DNA from: Archangium violaceum Cb vi76
GTDB taxonomy: Bacteria; Myxococcota; Myxococcia; Myxococcales; Myxococcaceae
Assembly: GCF_000733295.1 (NCBI RefSeq)
Contig: NZ_JPMI01000135.1
Coordinates: 1-37,298 of the forward strand
Length of the DNA: 37,298 nt
Direction of reading: 5' to 3'
The notes under the pieces were generated by a model. It had not been told where the DNA came from. It saw only the letters and a program-made list of their open reading frames with translations, and made no database searches. Numbering within the stretch: the stretch's first letter is position 1; each line of letters starts with the position of its first letter. Of the stretch, positions 17,235 through 27,511 are shown one piece after another. Made by a program: the position numbers and the translations under genes.

Positions 17235-17324
17235 ATGACCTTCGAATACGTCTCCGGCGCCGCGCTCGCGGTGCTGCTCACCGCCTACCTCGTCTACGCG
17301 CTGCTCCGGCCGGAGCGCTTCTAG
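17235..17324 (+). CDS. kdpF: KdpF, small subunit of the potassium-transporting ATPase
   Basis: A 29-residue single-helix protein ([20 protein letters not shown] then ERF). The pattern LLxxYLVYALLxPExF matches KdpF of other bacteria, which stabilises the KdpABC complex in the membrane. It lies seven bases ahead of kdpA. Confidence 0.85.
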   Translation: MTFEYVSGAALAVLLTAYLVYALLRPERF

Positions 17325-17331
17325 GCCCGCC

Positions 17332-19050
17332 ATGACCCTCCTCGGTTGGTTGCAGATACTCCTCTTCTTCGCGCTGGTGCTGGCGGTGACGAAGCCGCTG
17401 GGCCTCTACCTCTTCCACGTCTTCGAGGGGCCCACGCAACCGCTGCCCAAGGTGCTCGGGCCCGTGGAGCGCGTGCTGCTGAAGCTGTGCGGCGTGGACC
17501 CGAAGCGCGAGCAGACGTGGGTGCAGTACACCCTGTCCCTGCTGGCCTTCAGCCTCTTCAGCGTGCTCCTCGTCTACCTGCTGCAGCGGCTGCAGCACGT
17601 GTTGCCGCTCAACCCCCAGGGCTTCGCGGCGGTGGGGCCCGAGCTGGCCTTCAACACGGCCGTCAGCTTCACCACCAACACCAACTGGCAGGCCTACGGT
17701 GGCGAGTCCTCCCTGAGCTACCTCACGCAGATGGCGGGGCTGGCCTGGCAGAACTTCGTGTCCGCGGCGGCGGGCGTCTGCGTGGCGGTGGCGCTCGCGC
17801 GTGGCTTCACCCGGCGCCCTGGCCCCGAGGGCCAGAAGACGCTCGGCAACTTCTGGGTGGACCTCGTGCGCGGCACCCTCTACGTGCTGCTGCCCATCTG
17901 CACCGTCTACGCGCTCTTCCTCGTGTCCCAGGGCGTGCTGCAGAACCTCGCGCCCTACCGCGAGCTCACCACGCTGGAGGGGGTGAAGCAGACGCTCGCC
18001 ATGGGCCCGGTGGCCTCGCAGGAGGCCATCAAGATGCTGGGCACCAACGGCGGCGGCTTCTTCAACGCCAACAGCGCCCACCCCTTCGAGAATCCCACGC
18101 CGCTCACCAACCTGGTGCAGCTGTTCTCCATCTTCGCCATCCCCGCCGCCCTCACGTACACGTACGGGAAGATGGCGAGGGACACGAAGCAGGGCTGGGC
18201 CCTCTTCGCCGCCATGAGCGTCCTCTTCTTCGCGGGCGTGGCCGCCGCCTACGCCGCCGAGTCCCAGGCCAACCCGGCCGTGGCCGCCGCCCAGGTGGCG
18301 CAGGCCGGGAACATGGAGGGCAAGGAGGCGCGCTTCGGCATCTCCGCCTCGGCGCTCTTCGCCACCGTCACCACCGACGCCTCCTGCGGCGCCGTCAACT
18401 CCATGCACGACAGCTTCACCGCGCTCGGGGGCCTGGTGCCCCTCGTCAACATCCAGCTGGGCGAGGTCATCTTCGGCGGGGTGGGCGCCGGCCTCTACGG
18501 CATGCTCGTCATGGTGGTGCTCGCCGTCTTCATCGCCGGCCTCATGGTGGGCCGCACCCCCGAGTACCTCGGCAAGAAAATCGAAGCGAAGGAGATGAAG
18601 CTCTCCATGTTGTACGTGCTCATCTTCCCGCTCGTCATCCTCGGGCTGGGCGCGGTGGCGGCGGTGATTCCGCAGGGAGTGTCCTCGCTCAACAACGCGG
18701 GGCCCCACGGCCTGTCGGAGATCCTCTACGCGTACTCCAGCGGCACGGGCAACAACGGCAGCGCCTTCGCCGGCCTCAACGCCAACACCCCCTTCTGGAA
18801 CATCAGCCTGGGCCTGGCCATGCTCGCCGGGCGCTTCCTGATGATCATCCCCGTGCTGGCCATTGCCGGCTCCATGGTGGGCAAGAAGACGGTGGCCCCC
18901 GGCCCCGGCACCTTCCCCACCAACGGCGCGCTCTTCACCGGCCTGCTGGTGAGCGTGGTCGTCATCGTCGGCGCGCTCACCTTCTTCCCCGCTCTCTCCC
19001 TCGGCCCCCTCGTCGAGCACTTCCTCGGCCAGGCCGGAAAGGTGTTCTGA
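17332..19050 (+). CDS. kdpA: KdpA, potassium-binding subunit of the Kdp ATPase
   Basis: A 572-residue membrane protein of the length usual for KdpA (E. coli 557). It has about ten helices. The four selectivity-filter regions of this potassium-channel-like subunit are present: [49 protein letters not shown] and [13 protein letters not shown]. KdpA binds periplasmic potassium at high affinity and passes it to KdpB. No truncation or odd residue was seen. It is preceded by kdpF and followed by kdpB after four bases, so the genes are translated from one message. Confidence 0.98.
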   Translation: MTLLGWLQILLFFALVLAVTKPLGLYLFHVFEGPTQPLPKVLGPVERVLLKLCGVDPKREQTWVQYTLSLLAFSLFSVLLVYLLQRLQHVLPLNPQGFAAVGPELAFNTAVSFTTNTNWQAYGGESSLSYLTQMAGLAWQNFVSAAAGVCVAVALARGFTRRPGPEGQKTLGNFWVDLVRGTLYVLLPICTVYALFLVSQGVLQNLAPYRELTTLEGVKQTLAMGPVASQEAIKMLGTNGGGFFNANSAHPFENPTPLTNLVQLFSIFAIPAALTYTYGKMARDTKQGWALFAAMSVLFFAGVAAAYAAESQANPAVAAAQVAQAGNMEGKEARFGISASALFATVTTDASCGAVNSMHDSFTALGGLVPLVNIQLGEVIFGGVGAGLYGMLVMVVLAVFIAGLMVGRTPEYLGKKIEAKEMKLSMLYVLIFPLVILGLGAVAAVIPQGVSSLNNAGPHGLSEILYAYSSGTGNNGSAFAGLNANTPFWNISLGLAMLAGRFLMIIPVLAIAGSMVGKKTVAPGPGTFPTNGALFTGLLVSVVVIVGALTFFPALSLGPLVEHFLGQAGKVF

Positions 19051-19054
19051 CACC

Positions 19055-21112
19055 ATGACTGCCTCTTCGAAACCCGCGTCGCTCTTCGAGCCGGCTCTCC
19101 TCAAGCAGGCCACGCTGGACAGCCTGCGCAAGCTCCACCCCCGGGACGTGGCCCGCAACCCGGTGATGTTCGTGGTGTGGGCCGGCAGCCTGCTCACCAC
19201 GGTGCTGGTGGTGAGGGACCTCATCACACCGGGGCCCGCGGCCACGCCGGTGTGGTTCACCGTGGCGGTGACGCTGTGGCTGTGGTTCACCGTCCTCTTC
19301 GCCAACTTCGCCGAGGCGGTGGCCGAGGGCCGCGGCAAGGCCCAGGCGAGCTCGCTGCGCAAGATGCGCAAGGACACGCTGGCCCGGCGCCTGGTGGACG
19401 GACGGGAGGAGCGCGTCCCGGCGCCCAACCTGCGCAAGGATGACCTCGTCGTCTGCGAGGCGGGAGACCTCATCCCCGGTGACGGCGAGGTGGTGGAGGG
19501 CATCGCCAGCGTGGACGAGTCCGCCATCACCGGCGAGTCCGCCCCCGTCATCCGTGAGTCCGGCGGCGATCGCTCCTCCGTCACCGGCGGCACCAAGGTG
19601 CTCTCCGACCGCATCGTCGTGCGCATCACCGCGGACCCCGGCGAGTCCTTCCTGGACCGGATGATCGGCCTCGTGGAGGGCGCCGCGCGGCAGAAGACGC
19701 CCAATGAGCTCGCCTTGCACATCCTGCTGGTGGGCCTCACCGTCGTCTTCCTGCTGGCATGCGTGACGCTGGTGCCGTTGGCGCTCTACTCGGGCGTGAA
19801 GCTGTCGGGCACGGCGGTGGTGGCGCTGCTGGTGTGCCTCATTCCGACCACCATCGGTGGCCTGCTGTCGGCCATTGGCATCGCCGGCATGGACCGGCTG
19901 CTGCGCAAGAACGTGCTGGCCATGAGTGGCCGCGCGGTGGAGGCGGCGGGAGACGTGGACACGCTGCTGCTGGACAAGACGGGCACCATCACCCTGGGCA
20001 ATCGCATGGCCACGGAGCTGCTGCCCCTGCCGGGCGTGCGCATGGAGGACCTGGCCGAGGCCTCACAGCTCGCGAGCCTCGCGGACGAGACGCCCGAGGG
20101 CCGCTCCATCGTCGTGTTGGTGAAGGACACCTACAAGATGCGCCCGCGCGAGCTTCAGGCGCACCAGGCCACCTTCGTGCCCTTCACCGCGCAGACGCGC
20201 ATGAGTGGCTGTGACCTCGTGGACCCGCACCCTCGCGGCATCCGCAAGGGCGCGGTGGATGCCGTCATCAAGCACGTGGAGGCCCAGGGCGGCGCTGTCC
20301 CGCCCGCGCTTCGCGAGACGGCGGCGCGTATCGGTGACGCGGGTGGCACTCCGCTGGCGGTGGCCGATGGCGCGCGGGTGCTCGGCATCATCCACCTCAA
20401 GGACGTGGTGAAGGGCGGCATCAAGGAGCGCTTCGAGCGCTTCCGCGCCATGGGCATCCGCACGGTGATGATCACCGGCGACAACCCGCGCACCGCGGCG
20501 GCCATCGCCCGCGAGGCCGGGGTGGACGACTTCCTCGCCGAGGCCACGCCCGAGGCGAAGATGGAGCTCATCCGCACCGAGCAGGCCAAGGGCAAGCTGG
20601 TGGCCATGACGGGCGATGGCACCAACGACGCGCCCGCGCTGGCCCAGGCGGACGTGGGCGTGGCGATGAACACCGGCACCCAGGCCGCCAAGGAGGCCGG
20701 CAACATGGTGGACCTGGACTCCAACCCCACCAAGCTGCTGGAGGTGGTGGAGGTGGGCAAGCAGCTGCTCATGACGCGCGGCACGCTCACCACCTTCTCC
20801 ATCGCCAACGACGTGGCCAAGTACTTCGCCATCCTCCCCGCGCTCTTCATGGGCGTGTTCCCGGAGATAGCGCCGCTCAACCTCATGGGCCTCACGTCGC
20901 CCTACAGCGCCATCCTCTCCGCCGTCATCTTCAACGCCCTCATCATCATCGCCCTCATTCCGCTGGCCCTGCGCGGCGTGCGCTACCGGCCCCTGGGCGC
21001 GGCGGCCCTCCTGCGGCGCAGCCTGCTCCTCTACGGCGTGGGCGGCGTCCTCGTCCCCTTCATCGGCATCAAGGCCATCGACGTGCTCCTCACCGCCGCC
21101 GGGCTGGCCTGA
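19055..21112 (+). CDS. kdpB: KdpB, P-type ATPase subunit of the Kdp pump
   Basis: A 685-residue P-type ATPase. The phosphorylated aspartate is D307 in [13 protein letters not shown], the same number as in E. coli. The actuator has [10 protein letters not shown], and the hinge and phosphorylation domain show [20 protein letters not shown] and [19 protein letters not shown]. The first membrane helix follows an N-terminal ~45-residue segment with [15 protein letters not shown]. All catalytic motifs are intact. It drives ATP-dependent uptake of potassium through KdpA. It is followed 15 bases later by kdpC. Confidence 0.98.
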   Translation: MTASSKPASLFEPALLKQATLDSLRKLHPRDVARNPVMFVVWAGSLLTTVLVVRDLITPGPAATPVWFTVAVTLWLWFTVLFANFAEAVAEGRGKAQASSLRKMRKDTLARRLVDGREERVPAPNLRKDDLVVCEAGDLIPGDGEVVEGIASVDESAITGESAPVIRESGGDRSSVTGGTKVLSDRIVVRITADPGESFLDRMIGLVEGAARQKTPNELALHILLVGLTVVFLLACVTLVPLALYSGVKLSGTAVVALLVCLIPTTIGGLLSAIGIAGMDRLLRKNVLAMSGRAVEAAGDVDTLLLDKTGTITLGNRMATELLPLPGVRMEDLAEASQLASLADETPEGRSIVVLVKDTYKMRPRELQAHQATFVPFTAQTRMSGCDLVDPHPRGIRKGAVDAVIKHVEAQGGAVPPALRETAARIGDAGGTPLAVADGARVLGIIHLKDVVKGGIKERFERFRAMGIRTVMITGDNPRTAAAIAREAGVDDFLAEATPEAKMELIRTEQAKGKLVAMTGDGTNDAPALAQADVGVAMNTGTQAAKEAGNMVDLDSNPTKLLEVVEVGKQLLMTRGTLTTFSIANDVAKYFAILPALFMGVFPEIAPLNLMGLTSPYSAILSAVIFNALIIIALIPLALRGVRYRPLGAAALLRRSLLLYGVGGVLVPFIGIKAIDVLLTAAGLA

Positions 21113-21127
21113 GAAAGGACCCTCCCC

Positions 21128-21733
21128 ATGTTCTCCACACTCCTCATCGGTCTGCGCGCCGCGCTCGTCACCCTGGTGCTCACCGGCGTGCTCTACCCGC
21201 TGGCCGTCACCGGACTGTCCCAGGCTCTCTTCCACGAGGAAGCCAACGGCTCGCTCGTCACCCACGAGAAGGGCCAGGTGGTGGGCAGCGCCCTCATCGG
21301 CCAGGGCTTCTCCCGGCCCGGCTACTTCCAGCCGCGGCCGTCCGCGGCCGGCAACGGCTACGACGCCGCGGCCTCCGGCGGCAGCAACCTCGGGCCCACC
21401 TCCCAGAAGCTGAGGGACCGGGCGGTGGCCGAGGCCGGGCGCCTGCGCCAGGAGAACCCGGACGCCCCGGGCCCCGTGCCCGCCGAGCTCGTCACCACCT
21501 CGGGCTCGGGACTGGATCCGCACCTGTCTCCCGAGGCCGTGCGCTGGCAGGTGCCCCGCGTGGCCAGTGCCCGCCACGTGGCCCCCGAGCGCATCCTGGC
21601 CGTGGTGGACGCGCACACCGAGGGCCGCACCCTGGGAATGCTCGGAGAGCCTCGGGTGAACGTGTTACAGCTCAACCTGGCGTTGGACCGGCGGTTCGGC
21701 GAGAGCGTGGGCACGACGGCAGAGGCACCGTGA
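21128..21733 (+). CDS. kdpC: KdpC subunit of the Kdp ATPase
   Basis: A 201-residue protein with one N-terminal membrane helix (AALVTLVLTGVLYPLAVTGL) and the KdpC signature ALIGQGFSRPGYFQPRPSAAG. Also present are LDPHLSPEAVRWQVPRVA and the terminal motif GRTLGMLGEPRVNVLQLNLAL. KdpC assembles and stabilises the KdpA-KdpB complex. AGGACC precedes the ATG. Its TGA overlaps the GTG start of the next gene, which points to translational coupling between pump and sensor. Confidence 0.97.
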   Translation: MFSTLLIGLRAALVTLVLTGVLYPLAVTGLSQALFHEEANGSLVTHEKGQVVGSALIGQGFSRPGYFQPRPSAAGNGYDAAASGGSNLGPTSQKLRDRAVAEAGRLRQENPDAPGPVPAELVTTSGSGLDPHLSPEAVRWQVPRVASARHVAPERILAVVDAHTEGRTLGMLGEPRVNVLQLNLALDRRFGESVGTTAEAP

Positions 21734-22890
21734 AGCGGAAGAATCGCGCGGAAGACTTCCTCGAGCTGGTCGAGCGTGGCCGGCGCGGGCGGCTGAAGCT
21801 GTACATCGGCTTCGCCGCCGGCGTGGGCAAGACGTACCGCATGCTCGAGGAGTCCCACGCCCTGAAGCAGCGGGGCGTGGACGTGGTGCTCGGCTTCGTC
21901 GAGACGCATGGCCGCGCCGAGACGGCCGCGCTCATCGAGGGGCTGGAGGTGGTGCCGCGCGAGGTCTTCACCTACCGGGACGTGGCCGTGGAGGAGATGG
22001 ATCTGGACGCGGTGCTGGCGCGCAAGCCGCAGGTGGCGGTGGTGGACGAGCTGGCCCACACCAACGTCCCCCTGTGCCGCCACCGCAAGCGCTACCAGGA
22101 CGTGGAGGAGCTGCTCGCCGCGGGCATCAACGTCATCGGCGCCTTCAACGTGCAGCACCTGGAGAGCCTCAACGACATCATCGAGCGCGCCACCGCCGTC
22201 CGCGTGCGCGAGACGATTCCCGACAGCTTCCTCAAGAACGCCGACCAGGTGGTGAACCTGGACCTGGCGGTGGAGGACCTGCACGAGCGGCTGAAGGCGG
22301 GGAAGATCTACGCGCCGGACAAGGTGCCGCATGCGTTGGAGGGCTTCTTCAAGCAGGAGAACCTGTCCTCGCTGCGCGAGCTGGCGCTGCGCGAGGTGGC
22401 CGAGAGCCTGGACCGGGCCACGGGGACGCGCTCGCGCACGGGCGAGGAGCCGCCGCAGAAGGGAGGTGGCTGGGGCCGGGTGATGGTGGCGCTCAGCAGC
22501 AACCCGCCGCACGCTGCCACGCTGCTGCGCAGGGGCTCGCGCATGGCGGGCCGGCTCAACACGGACTGGTTCGTCGTCTACGTGGAGACGCCTGGCGAAG
22601 CCCCACACCTCATCGACTCGGAGGCGCAGCGCCACCTGCTGGCCAACATCGAGCTGGCGAAGGAGCTGGGCGCGGAGGTGGTGCGGGTGAAGGGGGCGGA
22701 GCCAGTGGCGGCGCTGCTGGACTTCGCCCGCTCGCATGGGGTGGGCCACATCATCGTGGGCCGCTCACGCCAGCCGTGGTGGAAGCAGTTGCTGGGGCTC
22801 GCCTCGGACGTACGGCTGTTGCGTGAGGGCGAGGGGTTCGACATCCACGTGGTGTCCTTCACGCCGCCCCAGGAGGAGCGCCAGCCATGA
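21730..22890 (+). CDS. kdpD: KdpD N-terminal sensor module (KdpD + Usp domains, no kinase)
   Basis: A 386-residue cytoplasmic protein equal to the N-terminal third of a normal KdpD. The KdpD domain has Walker A GFAAGVGKT (27-35), Walker B VAVVDELAHTN (103-112) and IGAFNVQHLESLNDIIERAT. From about residue 245 a universal-stress-protein-like domain follows, with GRVMVALSSNPP, ADWFVVYVE-type strands and GVGHIIVGRSRQPWW. E. coli KdpD is ~890 residues and continues into membrane helices and a histidine kinase; here the protein stops, and a separate membrane kinase gene follows with an ATGA overlap. It probably senses cytoplasmic potassium or ATP/cyclic di-AMP and modulates that kinase, which is inference. 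The start is GTG, overlapping the kdpC stop. Confidence 0.93.
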   Translation: MKRKNRAEDFLELVERGRRGRLKLYIGFAAGVGKTYRMLEESHALKQRGVDVVLGFVETHGRAETAALIEGLEVVPREVFTYRDVAVEEMDLDAVLARKPQVAVVDELAHTNVPLCRHRKRYQDVEELLAAGINVIGAFNVQHLESLNDIIERATAVRVRETIPDSFLKNADQVVNLDLAVEDLHERLKAGKIYAPDKVPHALEGFFKQENLSSLRELALREVAESLDRATGTRSRTGEEPPQKGGGWGRVMVALSSNPPHAATLLRRGSRMAGRLNTDWFVVYVETPGEAPHLIDSEAQRHLLANIELAKELGAEVVRVKGAEPVAALLDFARSHGVGHIIVGRSRQPWWKQLLGLASDVRLLREGEGFDIHVVSFTPPQEERQP

Positions 22891-24740
22891 GCCTGCGCGA
22901 CAAGCTGTTGTGGGCCCAGGTTCCGCTGGCCCTGGCGCTGCTGGTGGTGGGGGTGGTGGCCGTCGGCACGCTCGGCCGGGTGGGGCACGCGGGGCAGGAC
23001 ATCCTCGCGGACAACTACCGCAGCGTGCTGGCCATGCAGCGCATCATCGAGCACCTGGAGCGCCTGGACAGCGCCGCCCTCTTCATCGTCGCGGGCGAGC
23101 GGCGGCGCGGTCTGGAGTTGGCGGACGCGCACCTCCAGCCGCTCGAGGTGGAGCTGAAGGTGCAGGAGGACAACGTCACCGAGCCCGGCGAGTCCGAGGC
23201 CACCGTCCAGCTGGTGCGGGCCTGGGCTCGCTACCGCTCCACGTACGAGGCCTTCGCCGCCGTGGAGACACCCGCGGCCCGGCACTCGGCCTACTTCAAC
23301 GAGCTGGCCCCTGCCTTCCGCGATGCCAAGGCGGCCCTCCAGGTCATTCTCGCGCTCAACCAGGACGCCATGGTGCGCAAGAGCGATGCCCTGCAGCGGC
23401 AGAGCCGCCGGGTGAATACGCTCATGGTGACGGCGGTGGTGGTGGCGCTGGTGGGTGGTCTGCTCGCCTCGTCCTCGCTCACCCAGCGGGCACTGCGGCC
23501 AGTGTCCGTGCTCTCCCAGGCGGTGCGGCGGCTGGGACAGGGGGACCTGGCTACCCGCGCGGTGGTGCAGGGCGAGGATGAGATCGCCCAGCTCGCGCGG
23601 GACTTCAACGCCATGGCGGAGGCGCTGCAACGCTACCGGCGGAGCTCGCTGGGAGAGCTGCTCCAGGCGCAGGCCTCCTCGCAGGCCTCCATCGACAGCC
23701 TGCCGGACCCGGTGGTGGTGTTCGGCGTGGAGGGCGGGGTGCTCAACGTCAACCGCGCCGCCGAGGAGGTGCTGCGGCTGTCCTTGGAGGGCGGAAGCGC
23801 GCTGGGACAGGTGGCGCCGGAGGTGCGCGAGGTGGTGGAGCGGGTGCGCTCGCACGTGCTGGGCGGCAGGGGGCCGTACCTGCCGCGGGGCTACGAGGAG
23901 GCGGTGCGGGTGGAGGCCGCGGAGGGAGACCGGTGGCTGCTGCCGCGCGGCAGCCCGGTGTATGGCGAGGGCGGGGGCGTGGTGGGCGCCACGGTGCTGC
24001 TCCAGGACGTGACGCGGCTGCGGCGCTTCGACGAGCTGAAGAACGACCTGGTGGCCACGGTGGCGCACGAGTTCCGCACGCCGCTCACCTCGCTGCGCAT
24101 GGCCATCCACCTGTGCGCCGAGGGCGTGGCGGGCCCCATCACCGAGAAGCAGGCGGATCTGCTGTACGCGGCGCGCGAGGACTGCGAGCGGCTGCAGGGA
24201 ATCGTCGATGACCTGCTGGACTTGTCCCGGCTGCAATCGGGGCGGGTGGAGCTGGAGGTGCGGCCGGTGTCCACGGAGGCGGTGCTGGAGGCGGCGCTGG
24301 CCCCGCACCGGGTGGCGGCGGAGGAGCGGGGCGTGCGGCTGGCCATGGCGCAGGAGCCCGGGTTGGAGCGGGTGGAGGCGGATGCGGAGCGGCTGCAGTT
24401 GGTGCTGTCCAACCTGGTGGCGAACGCCGTGCGGCACACCTCGCACGGAGGCGAGGTGGTGGTGAGGGCGCGGCAGGAGGGCGAGCGCGTGCGCTTCGAG
24501 GTGGAGGACACGGGCGAGGGGATTGCCCCGGAGCACCAGCAGCGGATTTTCGAGAAGTTCTACCGCGTGCCGGGCGCGAGCACGGGGGGCGCGGGGCTGG
24601 GCCTGTCCATCGCGCAGGAAATCGTCCAGGCGCATGGGGGAGAGATGGGGCTCTCCAGCCAGCCCGGCGTGGGGAGCACGTTCTGGTTCACCCTGCCGCG
24701 GACCGGGGGAGCGGAGTCCGCTCCGACGTTCGAGCGCTGA
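22887..24740 (+). CDS. Membrane sensor histidine kinase, KinB-like, paired with KdpD module
   Basis: A 617-residue kinase. Membrane helices are at ~8-29 and ~176-197 and flank a ~145-residue helical sensor domain. A HAMP linker (198-250; PVSVLSQAVRRLGQGDL) and a PAS domain (~265-375; SIDSLPDPVVVFGVEGGVLN) follow. The HisKA H-box is ATVAHEFRTPLTSLRMAIHL with His394. The ATPase has N-box VLSNLVANAVRH, G1 DTGEGIAPE, F-box KFYRVPG and G2 GAGLGLSIAQEIVQAHGG. The ordering and the phrase RFDELKNDLVATVAHEF resemble Pseudomonas KinB, whose partner is the sigma-54-type regulator AlgB. It overlaps the KdpD-module gene by four bases. Its likely partner is the AlgB-like regulator at 25909-27300, placed on the other strand beyond a toxin-antitoxin pair. 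Confidence 0.93.
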   Translation: MSLRDKLLWAQVPLALALLVVGVVAVGTLGRVGHAGQDILADNYRSVLAMQRIIEHLERLDSAALFIVAGERRRGLELADAHLQPLEVELKVQEDNVTEPGESEATVQLVRAWARYRSTYEAFAAVETPAARHSAYFNELAPAFRDAKAALQVILALNQDAMVRKSDALQRQSRRVNTLMVTAVVVALVGGLLASSSLTQRALRPVSVLSQAVRRLGQGDLATRAVVQGEDEIAQLARDFNAMAEALQRYRRSSLGELLQAQASSQASIDSLPDPVVVFGVEGGVLNVNRAAEEVLRLSLEGGSALGQVAPEVREVVERVRSHVLGGRGPYLPRGYEEAVRVEAAEGDRWLLPRGSPVYGEGGGVVGATVLLQDVTRLRRFDELKNDLVATVAHEFRTPLTSLRMAIHLCAEGVAGPITEKQADLLYAAREDCERLQGIVDDLLDLSRLQSGRVELEVRPVSTEAVLEAALAPHRVAAEERGVRLAMAQEPGLERVEADAERLQLVLSNLVANAVRHTSHGGEVVVRARQEGERVRFEVEDTGEGIAPEHQQRIFEKFYRVPGASTGGAGLGLSIAQEIVQAHGGEMGLSSQPGVGSTFWFTLPRTGGAESAPTFER

Positions 24741-24741
24741 T

Positions 24742-25314
24742 TCAATCGCCGAGTTCTTCGCGGATGAGCTGGACGAACTCGGGGACTGTCTTCGCGAGTC
24801 CGTTGAGGAGTTGGGGCAGCGCCATGGGCGGTCGGCGCAGTGCTGAGGCCTGGTGCTTCAGGAGCGCCACGATTCCGGGTGGGTCGAGATCGAACAGGTT
24901 GACCAGGAACTCATCCGGATGCTGCGCCTCGATGTTGGGGGGAAGGTCCCTGGCCCGGAAGTGCTTCAGGTTGCTCGTGACGATGACCTGTGCATGGGCG
25001 TGAAGGGCCGCCGCGACGACGTGGCGATCTCCTTCGTGGTTGTGCACGGCTGGAACGAGCGCCTCGTGACCAGTCACCAGTGCATCGGGAAAGTGCTTCC
25101 GCATCTGGGCCACGAGGGAGTGTGCCTGCTCCGTTGTCGTCGTCCCCGTCCGCACGAGGTTGCGGCGCATCTCCTCCAGGATTTGAGCGCTCCAGTAGGG
25201 TTGGTAGAACCCCGCGTGCGCGGCCCAGAGCAAGGTGTCTCGGAGAGAGAAGGGAAAGAGCACGCAAGCGTCGAGGACGACCTTGAACGTGGAGGTGAGC
25301 ACGGACAGGCCCAC
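24742..25314 (-). CDS. PIN-domain toxin (putative ribonuclease)
   Basis: A 190-residue PIN-domain protein. The acidic metal-binding positions are D15 (KVVLDACVLFP), E47 or E48 (AQILEEMRRNL) and D96 (HEGDRHVVAAAL), with N115 in VIVTSN. PIN toxins of toxin-antitoxin modules cut RNA. The gene follows the antitoxin-like gene by 25 bases on the same strand, the usual antitoxin-first order. The start at 25314 is GTG; a second GTG at 25302, with AAGGTGG in front, is an equally good choice. It converges on the kinase gene with only one base between the stops, so it is probably an insertion into a former kinase-regulator pair. The C-terminal ~55 residues are an extra helical tail. Confidence 0.85.
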   Translation of the reverse strand: MGLSVLTSTFKVVLDACVLFPFSLRDTLLWAAHAGFYQPYWSAQILEEMRRNLVRTGTTTTEQAHSLVAQMRKHFPDALVTGHEALVPAVHNHEGDRHVVAAALHAHAQVIVTSNLKHFRARDLPPNIEAQHPDEFLVNLFDLDPPGIVALLKHQASALRRPPMALPQLLNGLAKTVPEFVQLIREELGD

Positions 25315-25328
25315 CTTAAACCTGCCCT

Positions 25329-25339
25329 ACCTCGGAGGT
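25329..25339. repeat. Palindrome ACCTCGGAGGT, copy at end of antitoxin gene
   Basis: An 11-base palindrome with a central G lies between the antitoxin and toxin genes, just touching the antitoxin stop. The identical sequence occurs at 25856-25866, so the two copies bracket the antitoxin gene. Confidence 0.5.
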
Positions 25340-25818
25340 CAACTACACTCGGAGTAGCCTCCGAAGTCCTGGCTCATCTGCATGAGCGCGAGCAGACCCT
25401 GCTCGCGCTGGTCATCGCGCTTCTTCTTGTACTCGAGCAGATCGTTGATGCGGATGCGCCGGTGCTTTCCCGTCTTCGTGTAGGGAATGGCTCCCTCATC
25501 CAGGAGGCGGACCAGGTACTGGCGGGAGACGTTGAGCAGATCGGCGGCCTGTTGCGAGGTGAGTTGCTTGTGAACCGGGACCACGGTCACCGCGTCTCCC
25601 CGGGCCAGCACCGAGACGATCTGGCGGAGGAGATGGAAGACGGGTTCGGGCAGTTCGAGCGTCTCCCCTTTGGGGCCAACGAGCCTGGGCCGCTGCGTTC
25701 GCTTGCCCTCCATGAACCGGGCCAATTCGACGACCTCGGCCAAGGCATGCTCGGAAGCGGAAACCGGATCTTCCCTCTCCGGAATCGTGGGCGTGGAGGC
25801 TTTGCGCGAGCGAGGCAT
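25339..25818 (-). CDS. Excisionase-type HTH antitoxin
   Basis: A 159-residue protein. The C-terminal half carries an excisionase/MerR-like winged helix: LTSQQAADLLNVSRQYLVRL, then DEGAIPYTKTGKHRRIRINDLLEYKKKRD. The N-terminal half is helical and carries a Pro-rich basic start. Antitoxins of this type bind their own promoter and, together with the PIN toxin, repress it. The ATG at 25818 is preferred over 25857 because the operator-like palindrome at 25823-25842 would otherwise lie within the coding region. The DNA binding role is from family knowledge; toxin neutralisation is inferred from the tandem arrangement. Confidence 0.82.
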   Translation of the reverse strand: MPRSRKASTPTIPEREDPVSASEHALAEVVELARFMEGKRTQRPRLVGPKGETLELPEPVFHLLRQIVSVLARGDAVTVVPVHKQLTSQQAADLLNVSRQYLVRLLDEGAIPYTKTGKHRRIRINDLLEYKKKRDDQREQGLLALMQMSQDFGGYSECS

Positions 25819-25822
25819 ACCC

Positions 25823-25842
25823 ACGAATGTACGAATATTCGT
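25823..25842. promoter_or_regulatory. Likely autoregulatory operator of the toxin-antitoxin pair
   Basis: ACGAATATTCGT (25831-25842) is a perfect 12-base palindrome. A third half-site, ACGAAT, at 25823-25828 gives two tandem and one inverted ACGAAT. It ends five bases before the antitoxin ATG and is AT-rich against a GC-rich background, so it probably overlaps the promoter. Confidence 0.65.
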
Positions 25843-25855
25843 CCCAAACGCAACC

Positions 25856-25866
25856 ACCTCGGAGGT
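25856..25866. repeat. Palindrome ACCTCGGAGGT, copy upstream of antitoxin
   Basis: Identical to the sequence at 25329-25339, 527 bases away. It could be a second operator site or mark the edge of a small inserted segment. Confidence 0.45.
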
Positions 25867-25908
25867 AGCTCGCTCGGCTGGCGAACACCGGCTGGAGTGC
25901 GGCTTCCC

Positions 25909-27300
<1,392 letters not shown>

Positions 27301-27388
27301 GTCCTCATCCTAATGGTGCCCTGGCCGTGTTGCCGTGCCTCTGGGAGCGCCGCGGGAGGACAGAATGTCTCGTGAGCCACCGGAGGGC

Positions 27389-27406
27389 GCTGGCCAATCT
27401 GGCAGC
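27389..27406. promoter_or_regulatory. Candidate activator binding site (UAS)
   Basis: GCTGGCCA-ATC-TGGCAGC is an inverted repeat with one bulged base. It is centred about 78 bases before the predicted RNA start of the 27512 gene, a usual distance for sigma-54 activators. The distance is what makes it interesting; the sequence itself is not diagnostic. Confidence 0.35.
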
Positions 27407-27448
27407 CCCGGGGGCCATGTCACGGGCGTTTCGCTCTTGGGCCGAGCA

Positions 27449-27464
27449 TGGCACGTGCGCTGCA
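27449..27464 (+). promoter_or_regulatory. Sigma-54 (-24/-12) promoter
   Basis: TGGCACGTGCGCTGCA matches the consensus TGGCACG-N4-TTGCA at all positions but one (C for T), with exact GG-N10-GC spacing. RNA would start near 27475, giving a 37-base leader with a good ribosome binding site before the ATG at 27512. Confidence 0.75.
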
Positions 27465-27511
27465 GACGTCCGCATCATGCCGTGGGCCGGACGGCCAATG
27501 GAGGGAGTGCG

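Noticed and set aside
17278-19740. An 820-codon minus-strand frame opposite kdpA and kdpB
   Set aside because: Shadow of highly conserved kdp genes; low-complexity Glu/Gly/His composition.
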